Origin: Burkholderia ubonensis
Lineage (GTDB): Bacteria > Pseudomonadota > Gammaproteobacteria > Burkholderiales > Burkholderiaceae
DNA: 64,000 bases
Assembly (NCBI RefSeq): GCF_902833085.1
Contig: NZ_CADFEB010000006.1
Location: forward strand, 1-64,000
Direction: 5' to 3'
Below the pieces are notes generated by a model. The model was given only the letters and a program-made list of their open reading frames with translations, made no database searches and had not been told where the DNA came from. A program made the position numbers and the translations under genes. Below are positions 1 to 10,369 of the stretch, piece after piece (positions within the stretch are counted from its first letter, which is position 1; every line of letters begins with the position of its first letter).

Positions 1-285
1 CTGGACGTTCGCGGCTTCGGCGCCGAACAGTTCCTTCACGCGGTCGATCGCGAGCTGCTCGACGACGTCGACGTATTCGCAGCCGCCGTAGTAGCGCTTG
101 CCCGGGTAGCCTTCGGCGTACTTGTTGGTGAGCTGCGAGCCCTGCGCGGCCATCACGGCCGGGCTCGTGTAGTTTTCCGACGCGATCAGCTCGATGTGAT
201 CTTCCTGGCGGCGGTTTTCCTGCTCGATCGCTGCAAAGACTTCGGGATCGATGTTTTCGACGGTACTGGCGGCTCGATTGAACAT
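1..285 (-). CDS. glyA: Serine hydroxymethyltransferase, N-terminal 95 residues (gene runs off the window)
   Basis: Serine hydroxymethyltransferase interconverts serine + tetrahydrofolate and glycine + methylene-tetrahydrofolate, using PLP in the cytoplasm. The minus strand opens at an ATG (285-283) and stays open to the window edge. Visible hallmarks are the IELIASEN segment (residues 31-38) and [18 protein letters not shown] (about 54-71). This copy keeps the family's Tyr-Glu-Tyr-Tyr active-site residues (Y56, E58, Y65, Y66 here), so it looks like a normal enzyme. That contrasts with the second SHMT at 4016-5311. It is transcribed away from the betaine-type transporter operon. SHMT genes often sit beside sarcosine/betaine demethylation genes in Burkholderia, but what lies beyond the edge cannot be seen. 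Confidence 0.93.
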   Translation of the reverse strand, partial: MFNRAASTVENIDPEVFAAIEQENRRQEDHIELIASENYTSPAVMAAQGSQLTNKYAEGYPGKRYYGGCEYVDVVEQLAIDRVKELFGAEAANVQ

Positions 286-840
286 GTCGTTTTCCAATGA
301 CGAGTGAAGAGAGATCGCGAGACGCCATCATTTGAAAAGACCGGCGACGCTTCCGCTAGAACGATTGCGACAAATCAGTGGGACGTTGTGTGTCCGGCCG
401 CGTTGAAATGCGCGGCTTCCTCGGGACTTTCCCCTAAAGCGCGCTTTCCGGCCGATATCACCGTTCGCGCCGCAGACGGCCGCGCGGCGTCGCGTCTTTC
501 GTCGCAGCGCCGCGCCGGCATTGGCTTTGCGCGTCGGACGCCATGCTGCCAGATGCCGGGGCAAGCGCCGCGCGCATCGCATGCATTACCAAAGGTATGG
601 GAAAGGGCGCAGAAAATGTAGCTGGATGCCGCAATTTGGCTTGATACGCTGCAATCCATGCATTAACCACCTGACGGAGACGAATATCAGCTCGAATATT
701 CCAATCATCGAGCGACAGGCGGTGATTCGTGCGATCTCGTGGCCGGCATGGCCTGATTTCGACGCAAGCTTCCACGAAAACCTCCGATACCGCGGAAGCC
801 GCGCGCTTCAATTTCCTGAACAGCCAGTTGGGATGACCGA
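286..840. other. Intergenic region between divergent glyA and the ABC importer operon
   Basis: No convincing gene is visible in these 555 bases. The short open frames here show no recognisable domain and look like high-GC shadows. The region must hold the outward promoters for glyA (minus) and for the importer operon (plus). A direct repeat of CGAATAT occurs at 681-687 and 693-699, 12 bases apart, about 145 bases before the ATPase start. It could be an activator site, but this is only a pattern. I looked for glycine-riboswitch core motifs upstream of glyA and did not see them. Confidence 0.5.
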
Positions 841-2130
841 ATGACCCCGAATCTGACCTACGCGCCGGGCAACGTATTGCCGCAACGCGCAATCGACACG
901 GACGCCGCGCCGTCGTCGGCCCGGCCCGTTGCCGTGTCCGGAACCGACATTCTGACGGTCCGGAACCTGTCGAAGATCTTCGGCCCGAAACCCGAGCGCG
1001 CAGTCGAGCTGATGAAGCAGGGGCTCGGGCGCAACGAGATTTTCGCCGAGACCGGCAACATGGTCGCGGTCAACGACGTGAGCCTGAGCGTCAAGGCGGG
1101 CGAAATCTTCGTCATCATGGGGCTGTCGGGCTCGGGGAAATCGACGCTGGTTCGTCTGCTCAATCGGCTGATCGAACCGTCGTCCGGTCAGGTCATCCTC
1201 GAAGGCCGCGATATCGCGCCGATGTCGACGCCGGAGCTGCGCGACGTTCGCCGGCAGAAGATGGCGATGGTGTTCCAGTCGTTCGCACTGCTGCCGAACC
1301 GCACCGTGCTGGACAACATCGCGTACGGGCTCGAGGTGGCCGGCGTGAAGAAGGCGCAGCGCTACGACATCGCGCGCGCCGCGTTGACGCGGGTCGGCCT
1401 GGGCTCGTACGAGAAGCTGCTGCCGAGCGAGCTGTCCGGCGGCATGCAGCAGCGGGTGGGCCTGGCCCGTGCGCTGGCCGTGAATCCGTCCGTGCTGCTG
1501 ATGGACGAAGCTTTTTCGGCGCTGGACCCGCTGATTCGCTTCGAAATGCAGAACGAACTGCTGCGCCTGCAAAAGGAAGAGCAGCGGACGATCGTCTTCA
1601 TCTCCCACGACATCGAAGAGGCCGTCAAGATCGGCGGCCGGATCGGCATCATGAAGGACGGTTGCCTGATTCAGGTCGGCACGCCTGCCGAACTCATCCA
1701 GTCGCCCGCGGACGAGTACGTGCGGGACTTCTTCCGCAATGTCGACGTGTCGCGCTTCCTCAAGGCGTCGAGCCTGCTGACCAGGGTCGAGCGCGGGCTG
1801 ATTTCGTGCGATGCCGGCGCGCCGTCCGAGCGCTACCTCGACCAGCTCATCGATAGCGGCGCGGAATGCGGCTACGTGTGCGACGAAGCCGGCCGGTATC
1901 TGGGCTGCGTCACGGCGGCGACGCTGCACAAATGCGGGAGCCGTCCGATCCGGGAGGCCTTCCTTCATGACGTCGACAGGGTGTCGATGGAAACGGACCT
2001 GCATGAGCTGGCGGCCATCGCGCTGAACCAGCAGCATGACGTGCCCGTCACCGATGCGGCCGACCGGTTCGCCGGCGTGGTGTCGTGCCGGGCAATACTC
2101 AAACAGATGATGGAACGGAGGGCGGCATGA
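841..2130 (+). CDS. Glycine betaine/proline-type ABC transporter ATP-binding protein (ProV/OpuAA family)
   Basis: This 429-residue ATPase would power import of a betaine or proline-like compound through the membrane permease that follows. The ABC domain shows Walker A GLSGSGKST (residues 94-102), the signature LSGGMQQ, and Walker B VLLMDEAFSALDP. The segment before Walker A carries the ProV-type sequence SKIFGPKPERAVELM. After the ATPase core, the C-terminal 130 residues resemble the CBS-type regulatory tail of ProV/OpuAA proteins. Its stop overlaps the permease start (ATGA at 2127-2130), so the two are translationally coupled. Context with SHMT, an oxidoreductase and an aldehyde dehydrogenase points to uptake for catabolism rather than only osmoprotection. 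The transported substrate is not known from sequence. Confidence 0.93.
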   Translation: MTPNLTYAPGNVLPQRAIDTDAAPSSARPVAVSGTDILTVRNLSKIFGPKPERAVELMKQGLGRNEIFAETGNMVAVNDVSLSVKAGEIFVIMGLSGSGKSTLVRLLNRLIEPSSGQVILEGRDIAPMSTPELRDVRRQKMAMVFQSFALLPNRTVLDNIAYGLEVAGVKKAQRYDIARAALTRVGLGSYEKLLPSELSGGMQQRVGLARALAVNPSVLLMDEAFSALDPLIRFEMQNELLRLQKEEQRTIVFISHDIEEAVKIGGRIGIMKDGCLIQVGTPAELIQSPADEYVRDFFRNVDVSRFLKASSLLTRVERGLISCDAGAPSERYLDQLIDSGAECGYVCDEAGRYLGCVTAATLHKCGSRPIREAFLHDVDRVSMETDLHELAAIALNQQHDVPVTDAADRFAGVVSCRAILKQMMERRAA

Positions 2131-3008
2131 ACGCGTCGGTCATCGGGAAGTTCGCGGAGAGCGTCGTCAACTTCCTGTTTCAACATTTTCGTGGTGGATT
2201 CGATGCGTTCTCGGCCGGGCTGGGCACGGTGGTGAAGCTGCTCGAAGACGGGCTCGCGGCGATTCCGTTCACCGCGATGCTCGTCATCCTGGTCGGGCTC
2301 GCATTGTGGCGCCGCGGCGTCGTGTTTTCGGTGTTCGTCGGTCTGGCGCTTCTCGTCATCCATTACATGGGTTTGTGGACGCAGACCGTCTCCACGCTGG
2401 CGCTCGTCACGGCCGCGACGGTCTTCAGCCTGGTGATCGGCGTGCCGCTGGGCATCTGGGGCGCCCGGAACAACCGGGTCGGCGTGGTGCTGCGATCGCT
2501 GCTCGACTTCATGCAGACGATGCCCGCGTTCGTCTACCTGATTCCGGCCGTCATTCTGTTCGGGCTGGGCCGGGTGCCGGCCGTGATTGCCACGATCGTG
2601 TTCGCGATGCCGCCCGTCGTGCGCCTGACGACGCTGGGGATCCGGCAGGTGCGCGAGGAACTGATGGAGGCCGGGCGCTCGTTCGGCAGCACCGATTGGC
2701 AACTGCTGTGGAAGATCCAGTTGCCGAACGCGTTGCCGTCGATCATGGCGGGCGTGAACCAGACGATCATGATGGCGCTGTCGATGGTGGTGGTCGCATC
2801 GATGATCGGCGCAGGCGGCCTGGGCGAGTACGTGCTGAGCGGCATCCAGCGCCTCGATATCGGGATCGGGTTCGAAGGCGGCCTCGGCGTCGTGTTGCTC
2901 GCCATCGTGCTGGACCGTCTGACGGAGAGCTTCGGCGTGAAGGCGAAAAAGTCCCGGCTGGCCGGGCGGGTGAAGAAGTCGAGCGCAGGCGGCGCGGTGC
3001 GAACCTGA
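2127..3008 (+). CDS. Glycine betaine/proline-type ABC transporter permease (ProW/OpuAB family)
   Basis: A 293-residue inner-membrane permease with about six hydrophobic segments. It carries the EAA-loop motif that contacts the ATPase, here EAGRSFGSTDWQLLWKIQLP from residue 181. The segment around DFMQTMPAFVYLIPAV is characteristic of the ProW/OpuAB family. I chose the ATG at 2127 because it overlaps the stop of the ATPase gene in an ATGA, and the gggcg-type purine stretch just upstream (GGAGGGCGGC) is a good ribosome site. The longer open frame upstream would intrude deep into the ATPase gene. The C-terminus is basic and cytoplasmic. It works with the flanking ATPase and binding protein. Confidence 0.93.
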   Translation: MNASVIGKFAESVVNFLFQHFRGGFDAFSAGLGTVVKLLEDGLAAIPFTAMLVILVGLALWRRGVVFSVFVGLALLVIHYMGLWTQTVSTLALVTAATVFSLVIGVPLGIWGARNNRVGVVLRSLLDFMQTMPAFVYLIPAVILFGLGRVPAVIATIVFAMPPVVRLTTLGIRQVREELMEAGRSFGSTDWQLLWKIQLPNALPSIMAGVNQTIMMALSMVVVASMIGAGGLGEYVLSGIQRLDIGIGFEGGLGVVLLAIVLDRLTESFGVKAKKSRLAGRVKKSSAGGAVRT

Positions 3009-3071
3009 TCGATCCTGCTGGTGAGGTCGCGAGCATTCTCGGTGAATCGGTTGATTAAGAAGGAGTACTGT

Positions 3072-3953
3072 ATGAAAAGCAATGCATTCCAGTCGCTTGT
3101 TGCGAAACTGATGGTGTCGGCGGTCGTTGCGTTCGGCGTCGGCAGCGGGCCGGCCGCGGCGGCCGAGCCGATCAAGGTGGCGGTGACGAATTGGGCGGAT
3201 GTGCTGGCAGTCGCCAACGTGGCCAAGTACGTGCTGGAGACGAAGCTCAAGCAGCCCGTCCAGTTCGTGCAGGCCGATATCGGCATCCAGTATCAGGGCG
3301 TGGCGCGCGGCGACCTGGACATCATGGTGGGCGGCTGGCTGCCGGTGACCCACGCGACCTACTACGCGAAGTACAAGAACGACATGGATGACGTCGGCGT
3401 CATCTATACGGGAGGCAAGAACGGCTGGGCGGTGCCGAAGTACATTCCCGAATCCGAGCTTGCGTCGATTTCCGACCTCGGCAAGCCGGAAGTCAAGAGC
3501 AGGCTGAATGGAACCGTGCAGGGCATCGAGCCGGGCGGCGGCCTGATGCAGGCGTCCGAAAAGACCATCAAGGCCTACAACCTGGACGGATACAACCTCC
3601 AGGCTTCGAGCGAGGCCGGCATGCTGGCGGGGGTGTCGCGCGCCTATCAGTCGAAGCAGTGGATCGTGGCGACGGTCTGGAGCCCGCACTGGCTGTTCCA
3701 GAAGTGGCAGATGCGCTATCTCAAGGACCCGAAGGGCGCGCTGGGCGGTGAAGAGCAGGTGCACGCGTTCGCGTCGAAGCAGTTCGCCGGCAAGTTTCCG
3801 CGCGCCGACGTGTTCTTCAAGCACTTCAAGCTGACGCTCGCCGACGTCGAGGCGATCGAGTTCGAAGGAAACAGCACGAACGACTATGCAACCGCGGCGA
3901 AGAAGTTCGTCGATGCGCATCCGGACAAGGTGAACGCCTGGCTGCAGCAGTAA
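3072..3953 (+). CDS. Periplasmic binding protein of a glycine betaine/proline-type ABC transporter (ProX/OpuAC family)
   Basis: A 293-residue periplasmic receptor for the importer encoded just upstream. An N-terminal signal peptide runs to about residue 31 (basic start MKSNAFQ, hydrophobic core, GPAAAAEP cleavage area). The mature protein shows OpuAC-family features, including TNWADVLAVANVAKYVLE and GGWLPVTHATYYAKY, rich in the Trp residues that cage quaternary ammonium groups in this family. The ATG at 3072 is preceded by AAGAAGGAGTACTGT, a strong ribosome site, which decides the start over upstream in-frame codons. The 63-base gap after the permease gene keeps it in the same operon. The ligand could be glycine betaine, a proline betaine or a related compound. 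Confidence 0.92.
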   Translation: MKSNAFQSLVAKLMVSAVVAFGVGSGPAAAAEPIKVAVTNWADVLAVANVAKYVLETKLKQPVQFVQADIGIQYQGVARGDLDIMVGGWLPVTHATYYAKYKNDMDDVGVIYTGGKNGWAVPKYIPESELASISDLGKPEVKSRLNGTVQGIEPGGGLMQASEKTIKAYNLDGYNLQASSEAGMLAGVSRAYQSKQWIVATVWSPHWLFQKWQMRYLKDPKGALGGEEQVHAFASKQFAGKFPRADVFFKHFKLTLADVEAIEFEGNSTNDYATAAKKFVDAHPDKVNAWLQQ

Positions 3954-4015
3954 CACGGCATCGGCAGTGTTGCAGGACATGCCCGACATGACGACCCGCC
4001 CGGCGGAGTGACCCC

Positions 4016-5311
<1,296 letters not shown>

Positions 5312-5447
5312 GTCACAGTGCCGAGCGGATTTTTAGGTATCCCATTTGTCAGTCGAACTGTCAGTCCTTCGCGTCCCGCCCCGCGCCGCACAAGGTACGG
5401 GCGGGTGAACAGAGGCGCTGACGCACTTATTGAAGAGAGGAATCGAA

Positions 5448-6335
5448 ATGAGCTTCGAGGGCGTGCATACCCCGCTGGTCACACCTTTTCAGGCGGACGG
5501 CGAGATCGATCACGAATTGCTCGGCCGCCACGCGGCCGACCTCGCGGGCCGCGTGTCCGGTCTCGGCATCGGCGGCACCACGGGCGAATACTATGCGCTG
5601 AGTTTCGACGAGCGGGTCCGGACGTTCAATACCGTTGCCGAAGCGGCAGGGGGCAAGACGTTCCTGACGGCCGGCATCAACGCGACCACCACCAACGAAG
5701 TGATCCGCCTGGGCCAGGAGGCCAAGCGTGCGGGGCTGTCGGCATTGCTGGTCGCCGCGCCGTATTACGCGCAGCCGACCCAGGACGAGCTGCTGGCCCA
5801 TCTTCTGAAGGTCGACGACGCGCTCGACATGCCGATCATGCTGTACAACTTCCCGGCTCGCACGGGAACGGCAATCGGCGACGGCGTGCTCGCCGCGGTG
5901 CTCGAGCGGCCCAACTTCGTCGCGATGAAGGAAAGCACGGGGGACATCGGCCACCTGCACCATCTCGCCACGCATTTCCGCGACAAGCTGGTGCTCAGCT
6001 GCGGGATGGACGACCAGGCGCTCGAGTTCTTCGTATGGGGAGCGAAAAGCTGGGTGGCGGGCGCGTCGAATTTCCTGCCCGAAGCGCATACCGCGCTTTA
6101 CGACGCATGCGTGAAACGCGGCGATTTCGAAACGGGGCGCCAGTTGATGGCGCAGCTTCTGCCGGTGCTCGAGCTGCTCGAGCGCAGCGGCAAGTTCATT
6201 CAATACGTGCGATGCGGCTGCGAGCTGGCAGGGATGCCGGTCGGCGCGGCGCGCGCGCCGCTCGGCACGCTGTCGGACGACGAGCGCCGCGCGTTCGCCG
6301 AGCTCGTGAAGCCGCTGTTCCGCCACGTTCAGTAA
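5448..6335 (+). CDS. DapA/N-acetylneuraminate lyase superfamily enzyme
   Basis: A 295-residue class I aldolase-type (beta/alpha)8 enzyme. The Schiff-base lysine is K161 in VAMKESTGD, the catalytic tyrosine is Y133 in YNFPARTG, and GGTTGE (42-47) forms the carboxylate-binding loop. All three sit at the E. coli DapA positions. The ATG at 5448 follows GAAGAGAGGAATCGAA; an in-frame TTG lies 18 bases upstream. Superfamily members include dihydrodipicolinate synthase, sugar-acid aldolases and the deaminase of hydroxyproline breakdown. A lysine-pathway role is unlikely given the neighbours: importer, SHMT-like enzyme, FAD oxidoreductase and aldehyde dehydrogenase. A DapA-like lyase, FAD oxidase and aldehyde dehydrogenase together recall hydroxyproline catabolism, but the true substrate is unproven. 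Confidence 0.87.
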   Translation: MSFEGVHTPLVTPFQADGEIDHELLGRHAADLAGRVSGLGIGGTTGEYYALSFDERVRTFNTVAEAAGGKTFLTAGINATTTNEVIRLGQEAKRAGLSALLVAAPYYAQPTQDELLAHLLKVDDALDMPIMLYNFPARTGTAIGDGVLAAVLERPNFVAMKESTGDIGHLHHLATHFRDKLVLSCGMDDQALEFFVWGAKSWVAGASNFLPEAHTALYDACVKRGDFETGRQLMAQLLPVLELLERSGKFIQYVRCGCELAGMPVGAARAPLGTLSDDERRAFAELVKPLFRHVQ

Positions 6336-6349
6336 CGCACCAACGCACC

Positions 6350-7681
6350 ATGGCCTCGAATCTGGAATTCGCGCGGTTTCCCGCGCCTGACGGCGTCAAC
6401 GGCTGGTGGGAAAGCCTGCCGCCGCCCATGCCCGCCGAAACGGTGTCGTCCGAGCGCCGCTACGACTGGGTCGTCGTGGGCGGCGGCATTACCGGACTGT
6501 GCGCCGCCCGGCGGCTGGCCGAGCTCGCGCCCGACGCGTCGATCGCACTCGTCGAGGCGGACCGCATCGGACGCACGACGGCCGGACGGAATTCCGGATT
6601 CTTCGTCGACTTGCCGCACGACATCAGCAGCGAAAGCTATTCGCGCAGCGTCGAGGAGGACCAGGCCGACGTGCGGTTCCAGCGCCACGGGATCGACTAC
6701 GTGCGCGCGATCGTGCGCCGGCACGGCATCGATTGCGATTGGCGGGACGACGGCAAGTTTCATGCGTCGGTCAACCGCAAGGGTGAGGCGACGCTCGAAC
6801 ATTTCGCGGACGGCCTGGCCAGGATCGGCGAAGCATTCGAATGGCTCGACGGTGCGGCGATCCGCGCGGTGACCGGCACCGATTTCTATCGCGGCGCGCT
6901 GTTCACGCCGGGCTGCAGCACGGTACAGCCGGCCGCGCTGATGCGTGGCCTCGCGGCGGCGCTGCCGGAAAACGTGCGGGTGTTCGAACTGAGCGCCGTG
7001 ACGGAAATCGAGCATCGCGGCGACACCAAGGTGCTGCATTTCGCGCGCGGCAAGCTCGTCGCGAAGCAGGTGGTGCTTTGCACGAATGCTTACGCGGCGA
7101 CGTTCGGAATGCATCCGAACGGCCTGTTGCCCGTTTATACGTTCGCGTCGATGACTCGCGTGATGAACGCGGACGAAGTCAGGCGGCTGGGCGGCACGCG
7201 ATCGTGGTCGCTGATCCCCGCGGACCCGATGGGCACGACCGTGCGTCGTCTGGCGACGGACCGCATCTGCGTGCGCAACCATTTCGCGTTCCGGCCGGGG
7301 CTGGAGGTGTCGCCGGCCGATCTGGCGAAGGCGAAGAGCCTGCATCAGCGCTCGTTCGACCGGCGATTTCCGATGCTGAAAGGGGTGGAGCTCGAATACA
7401 CGTGGGGCGGGCCGCTGTGCCTGTCCGCGAACAACGGCGCGCTGTTCGGGCGCCGGGACGACGGCGTCTTCGAAGCGGTCGGATGCAACGGCCTCGGCCT
7501 GAGCCGGGGATCGTCGTCCGGCAAGCTCATCGCCGAGTACGCGCTGGGCCAGTCGAGCGAACTCGTGCGGCAACGGCTGAACCAGCCGCACCCGCGTTCG
7601 CTGCCGGTCCGGCCGATCGTCGACGTGGCGGTATCGGCCGCGATCTGGGCGAAGGAATTCTCGGCTGGGGCCGAGCTTTGA
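6350..7681 (+). CDS. FAD-dependent amine/amino-acid oxidoreductase (DAO family, PuuB-like)
   Basis: A 443-residue flavoprotein of the DAO (PF01266) family. The Rossmann FAD motif is VVVGGGITGLCAARRLAE (residues 41-58), followed by the GRTTAGRNSGFF segment typical of gamma-glutamylputrescine oxidase/DadA-like enzymes. The C-terminus carries the flavin-contacting stretch EAVGCNGLGLSRG. The ATG at 6350 starts 14 bases after the DapA-like stop, and a longer open frame upstream only shadows that gene. It should oxidise a C-N bond of an amino acid or N-methyl amine to an imine or aldehyde, which the next gene's aldehyde dehydrogenase could use. The family cannot separate oxidase from dehydrogenase activity, or fix the substrate. 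Confidence 0.87.
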   Translation: MASNLEFARFPAPDGVNGWWESLPPPMPAETVSSERRYDWVVVGGGITGLCAARRLAELAPDASIALVEADRIGRTTAGRNSGFFVDLPHDISSESYSRSVEEDQADVRFQRHGIDYVRAIVRRHGIDCDWRDDGKFHASVNRKGEATLEHFADGLARIGEAFEWLDGAAIRAVTGTDFYRGALFTPGCSTVQPAALMRGLAAALPENVRVFELSAVTEIEHRGDTKVLHFARGKLVAKQVVLCTNAYAATFGMHPNGLLPVYTFASMTRVMNADEVRRLGGTRSWSLIPADPMGTTVRRLATDRICVRNHFAFRPGLEVSPADLAKAKSLHQRSFDRRFPMLKGVELEYTWGGPLCLSANNGALFGRRDDGVFEAVGCNGLGLSRGSSSGKLIAEYALGQSSELVRQRLNQPHPRSLPVRPIVDVAVSAAIWAKEFSAGAEL

Positions 7682-7697
7682 ATCGTAAGGAAAGCAA

Positions 7698-9191
7698 ATG
7701 ACGACTCATCAGGAATGGAAACAGAAGGCGGAAGCATTGGTCCTCGACGGCAGGGCGTTCATCGCCGGGCAGCGGTGCGCGGCCGCGTCGAACGAGACGT
7801 TCCGCACCCTCAACCCGGCGTCGGGCAAGGTGCTGGCCGACGTGGCCCGCTGCGACGAAAAGGACGTGGATCGCGCGGTCGCGGCTGCCCGGAACGCATT
7901 CGAATCCGGCGTGTGGTCGAAGGCCGCACCGGCTCATCGGAAAGCGGTGCTGCTTCGGCTGGCGCAGCTGATCGACGCGCACGCGGACGAACTGGCGCTT
8001 CTCGAAGCGCTGGAGGCGGGCAAGCCGATCAGCGAATGTCTCGGGCTCGACATTCCCGAGTCGGCGGCCTGCATCCGCTGGCACGCCGAAGTGACCGACA
8101 AGCGCTACGACGCGCTGTCGCCGTCGGGATCGGGCGTCGTCAGCATGATTACCCGCGAACCGATCGGCGTCGTCGGCGCAGTGCTGCCGTGGAATTTCCC
8201 GGCGCTGATGCTGGCGTGGAAGATCGGCCCGGCGCTGTCCGTCGGCAACAGCGTGATCGTGAAGCCGGCCGAGCAGACGTCGCTGTCGACCTTGCGCATC
8301 GCCGATCTCGCCGTCGAGGCCGGCGTGCCCGCGGGCGTGCTGAGCGTCGTCACCGGCTTCGGCGACGGCGCGGGGCAGGCGCTGGGGCGCCATCCGGACG
8401 TCGACCTCGTCGCGTTCACCGGTTCGACCGCCACCGGCAAGCGCTTTCTGCACTATTCGGCCGACACGAACCTGAAGCGCGTGGTGCTCGAGTGCGGCGG
8501 CAAGAATCCGCAGGTCATTCTTCCCGATGTCGCGAATCTCGATGCGGTGGCCGAGCAGGCGGTGGCGGCCGCGTTCTGGAACATGGGGGAGAACTGCAGC
8601 GCCGGGTCGCGGATCCTGGTTCCGTCGCACCGGAAGGCGGAACTGCTGGAAAAGGTCCTGGGGGTGCTCGCCGGCTGGAAGACGGGCGACCCGCTCGACC
8701 CGGACGTGAAGCTCGGCGCGCTGATCGAGCAGAAGCACTTCGAAAAGGTGCTCGCCCATATCGAGCAGGCGAAGGCGGAGGGCGCGCGCGTCGTATGCGG
8801 CGGATGCGCGACGCTCGCGGAAACCGGCGGGTGGTTCGTCGAGCCCACGATCTTCGACCAGGTGACGCCCGACATGCGCATCGCGCGCGACGAGGTGTTC
8901 GGGCCGGTCGTCTGCTTCATCGAATACGAGGACGTCGAGGACGCCGTTCGCATTGCCAACGACACGTGCTACGGGCTTGCCGCGTCGCTGTGGACGGATA
9001 ACGTCAACAGCGCGCACAAGATCGCGGCCCGCATTCGCGCGGGCACCGTGACGGTGAACTGCTTCGGCGAGGGGGATCTCACCACGCCGTTCGGCGGTTT
9101 CAAGCAGTCGGGATTCGGCGGGCGCGACAAGTCCGTCTATGCGCACGACCAGTATTGCGAGTTGAAGACCACCTGGCTGAAGCTCGATTGA
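7698..9191 (+). CDS. NAD(P)-dependent aldehyde dehydrogenase (PuuC-like)
   Basis: A 497-residue member of the aldehyde dehydrogenase superfamily, of normal length. The general-base Glu is E265 in LECGGKNPQ and the nucleophilic Cys is C300 in NMGENCSAGSR. The cofactor-binding segments PWNFPALMLAWKIGPAL and FTGSTATGK are present. The GENCSAG variant around the Cys is common in PuuC-type dehydrogenases that oxidise amino-aldehydes such as gamma-glutamyl-aminobutyraldehyde. It starts 16 bases after the flavoprotein gene with GGAAAG upstream, so it belongs to the same operon. It probably oxidises the aldehyde produced by the oxidoreductase/lyase steps to an acid that enters central metabolism. Confidence 0.92.
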   Translation: MTTHQEWKQKAEALVLDGRAFIAGQRCAAASNETFRTLNPASGKVLADVARCDEKDVDRAVAAARNAFESGVWSKAAPAHRKAVLLRLAQLIDAHADELALLEALEAGKPISECLGLDIPESAACIRWHAEVTDKRYDALSPSGSGVVSMITREPIGVVGAVLPWNFPALMLAWKIGPALSVGNSVIVKPAEQTSLSTLRIADLAVEAGVPAGVLSVVTGFGDGAGQALGRHPDVDLVAFTGSTATGKRFLHYSADTNLKRVVLECGGKNPQVILPDVANLDAVAEQAVAAAFWNMGENCSAGSRILVPSHRKAELLEKVLGVLAGWKTGDPLDPDVKLGALIEQKHFEKVLAHIEQAKAEGARVVCGGCATLAETGGWFVEPTIFDQVTPDMRIARDEVFGPVVCFIEYEDVEDAVRIANDTCYGLAASLWTDNVNSAHKIAARIRAGTVTVNCFGEGDLTTPFGGFKQSGFGGRDKSVYAHDQYCELKTTWLKLD

Positions 9192-9319
9192 CGGCGGCAG
9201 TGCATGCGCCCTGGTGCGGCTCGTGGCACGATAGCGGGATGTTTCCCGGCAGCGCCGGAGCGTGTCGACGGACAGCGTTCCGGCCTGCGTCGCGAGTATC
9301 CGTTTTGAGAGTGACAGCC

Positions 9320-10342
9320 ATGTCGAAGAAGCAATTATTTACAGACCGACTCCTCGCGCAGATGCCGTCGCTCCGGGCGCTGAGGTGCTTCGTGACGGCG
9401 GCGCGCTACGAGAGCTTCACTCAGGCCGCCGAAGTGCTGTGCGTGACCCAGGCGGCGATCAGCAGACAAATCAAGGAGCTCGAGGATTCCCTCGACGTCG
9501 CCCTATTCGAGCGCACTGGCCGGCATATCGCGCTGACCGACGCCGGGCGCATCCTCTACAACGCGTCGTATCTGTCGATCATGAACATCGCCGAGGCGGC
9601 GGAGGCCGTGCGTCGCACGGACAAGCACGCGCTGACGCTCTGCGTGTCGCATACGTTTTCCGCGCTGTGGCTGTCGTCCCGGCTCCCGGCGTTCCGCGAG
9701 CGATTTCCGGAGATCCGCCTGCACGTGATGGTGACGGAGCATTTCATGGAGCTGGACGAGCTCGTGGAACCCGACGTCATCATCACCAAGAACCCGCCGC
9801 GCGAACCGGAGTTCGAGGTCGAGCCGCTGTTCCATGACATCGTCTATCCGGTTTGCAGCCCGTCGTTTCACGAGCGGCATTTTCGCGGGAGGACGCTGAA
9901 GCCGCTGGACCTGCTGGCGCCCCCGACGCTGAACCTCTCGTTGCTCGGGCGTGCGCAGGTTTGCGAGCACGTGGACTGGCGCGTGTGGCGCAACTGGTTT
10001 CAGCAGGGCGACGGCACCGACACGATCGTCGAGAACAAGCATCTGGAGAGCAACGACTACCGGCTGCTCGTCGCGCAGGCCGAAGCGGGCGAGGGCACGC
10101 TGCTGGGCTGGCATCACCTCGTGCATCGGCAGGTCGAGCAGGGGCGCCTGCTGCGGCCGGTGCCGGATGTGCTCGTGTTCCGCGACCGTCATCACTATCT
10201 GATCACCCACAAGAACGCACGGCTGCGCGCGGAGTATCAGCAGTTTCGCGACTGGCTCGACGAGGAAGTCGGCGCGATGATGCGCGAATGGCTCGACGCC
10301 GGCATCGAAGTCGCCCCGAAGTCGCCCGATAGCGAGCGATGA
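9320..10342 (+). CDS. LysR family transcriptional regulator
   Basis: A 340-residue LysR-type regulator. The N-terminal winged helix-turn-helix occupies about residues 14-75 and includes LRCFVTAARYESFTQAAEVL and VTQAAISRQIKELEDSL. The effector-binding domain fills the rest. The chosen ATG at 9320 puts the HTH near the N-terminus as the family expects; the open frame extends upstream without conserved content. It lies 128 bases after the aldehyde dehydrogenase on the same strand and probably controls the catabolic operon, sensing the imported compound or a breakdown product. It resembles the GcvA-like branch of the family, but that assignment is tentative. Confidence 0.92.
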   Translation: MSKKQLFTDRLLAQMPSLRALRCFVTAARYESFTQAAEVLCVTQAAISRQIKELEDSLDVALFERTGRHIALTDAGRILYNASYLSIMNIAEAAEAVRRTDKHALTLCVSHTFSALWLSSRLPAFRERFPEIRLHVMVTEHFMELDELVEPDVIITKNPPREPEFEVEPLFHDIVYPVCSPSFHERHFRGRTLKPLDLLAPPTLNLSLLGRAQVCEHVDWRVWRNWFQQGDGTDTIVENKHLESNDYRLLVAQAEAGEGTLLGWHHLVHRQVEQGRLLRPVPDVLVFRDRHHYLITHKNARLRAEYQQFRDWLDEEVGAMMREWLDAGIEVAPKSPDSER

Positions 10343-10369
10343 AGCCGGATCGTCGACGCAGGCAGTCAC

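Noticed and set aside
286..560. Possible glycine riboswitch upstream of glyA
   Set aside because: I looked for the conserved paired-aptamer core sequences in the leader on the minus strand and found no convincing match.
5318..6349. Long N-terminal extension of the FAD oxidoreductase frame
   Set aside because: It overlaps the DapA-like gene completely and is low-complexity. The ATG at 6350 fits the family start.
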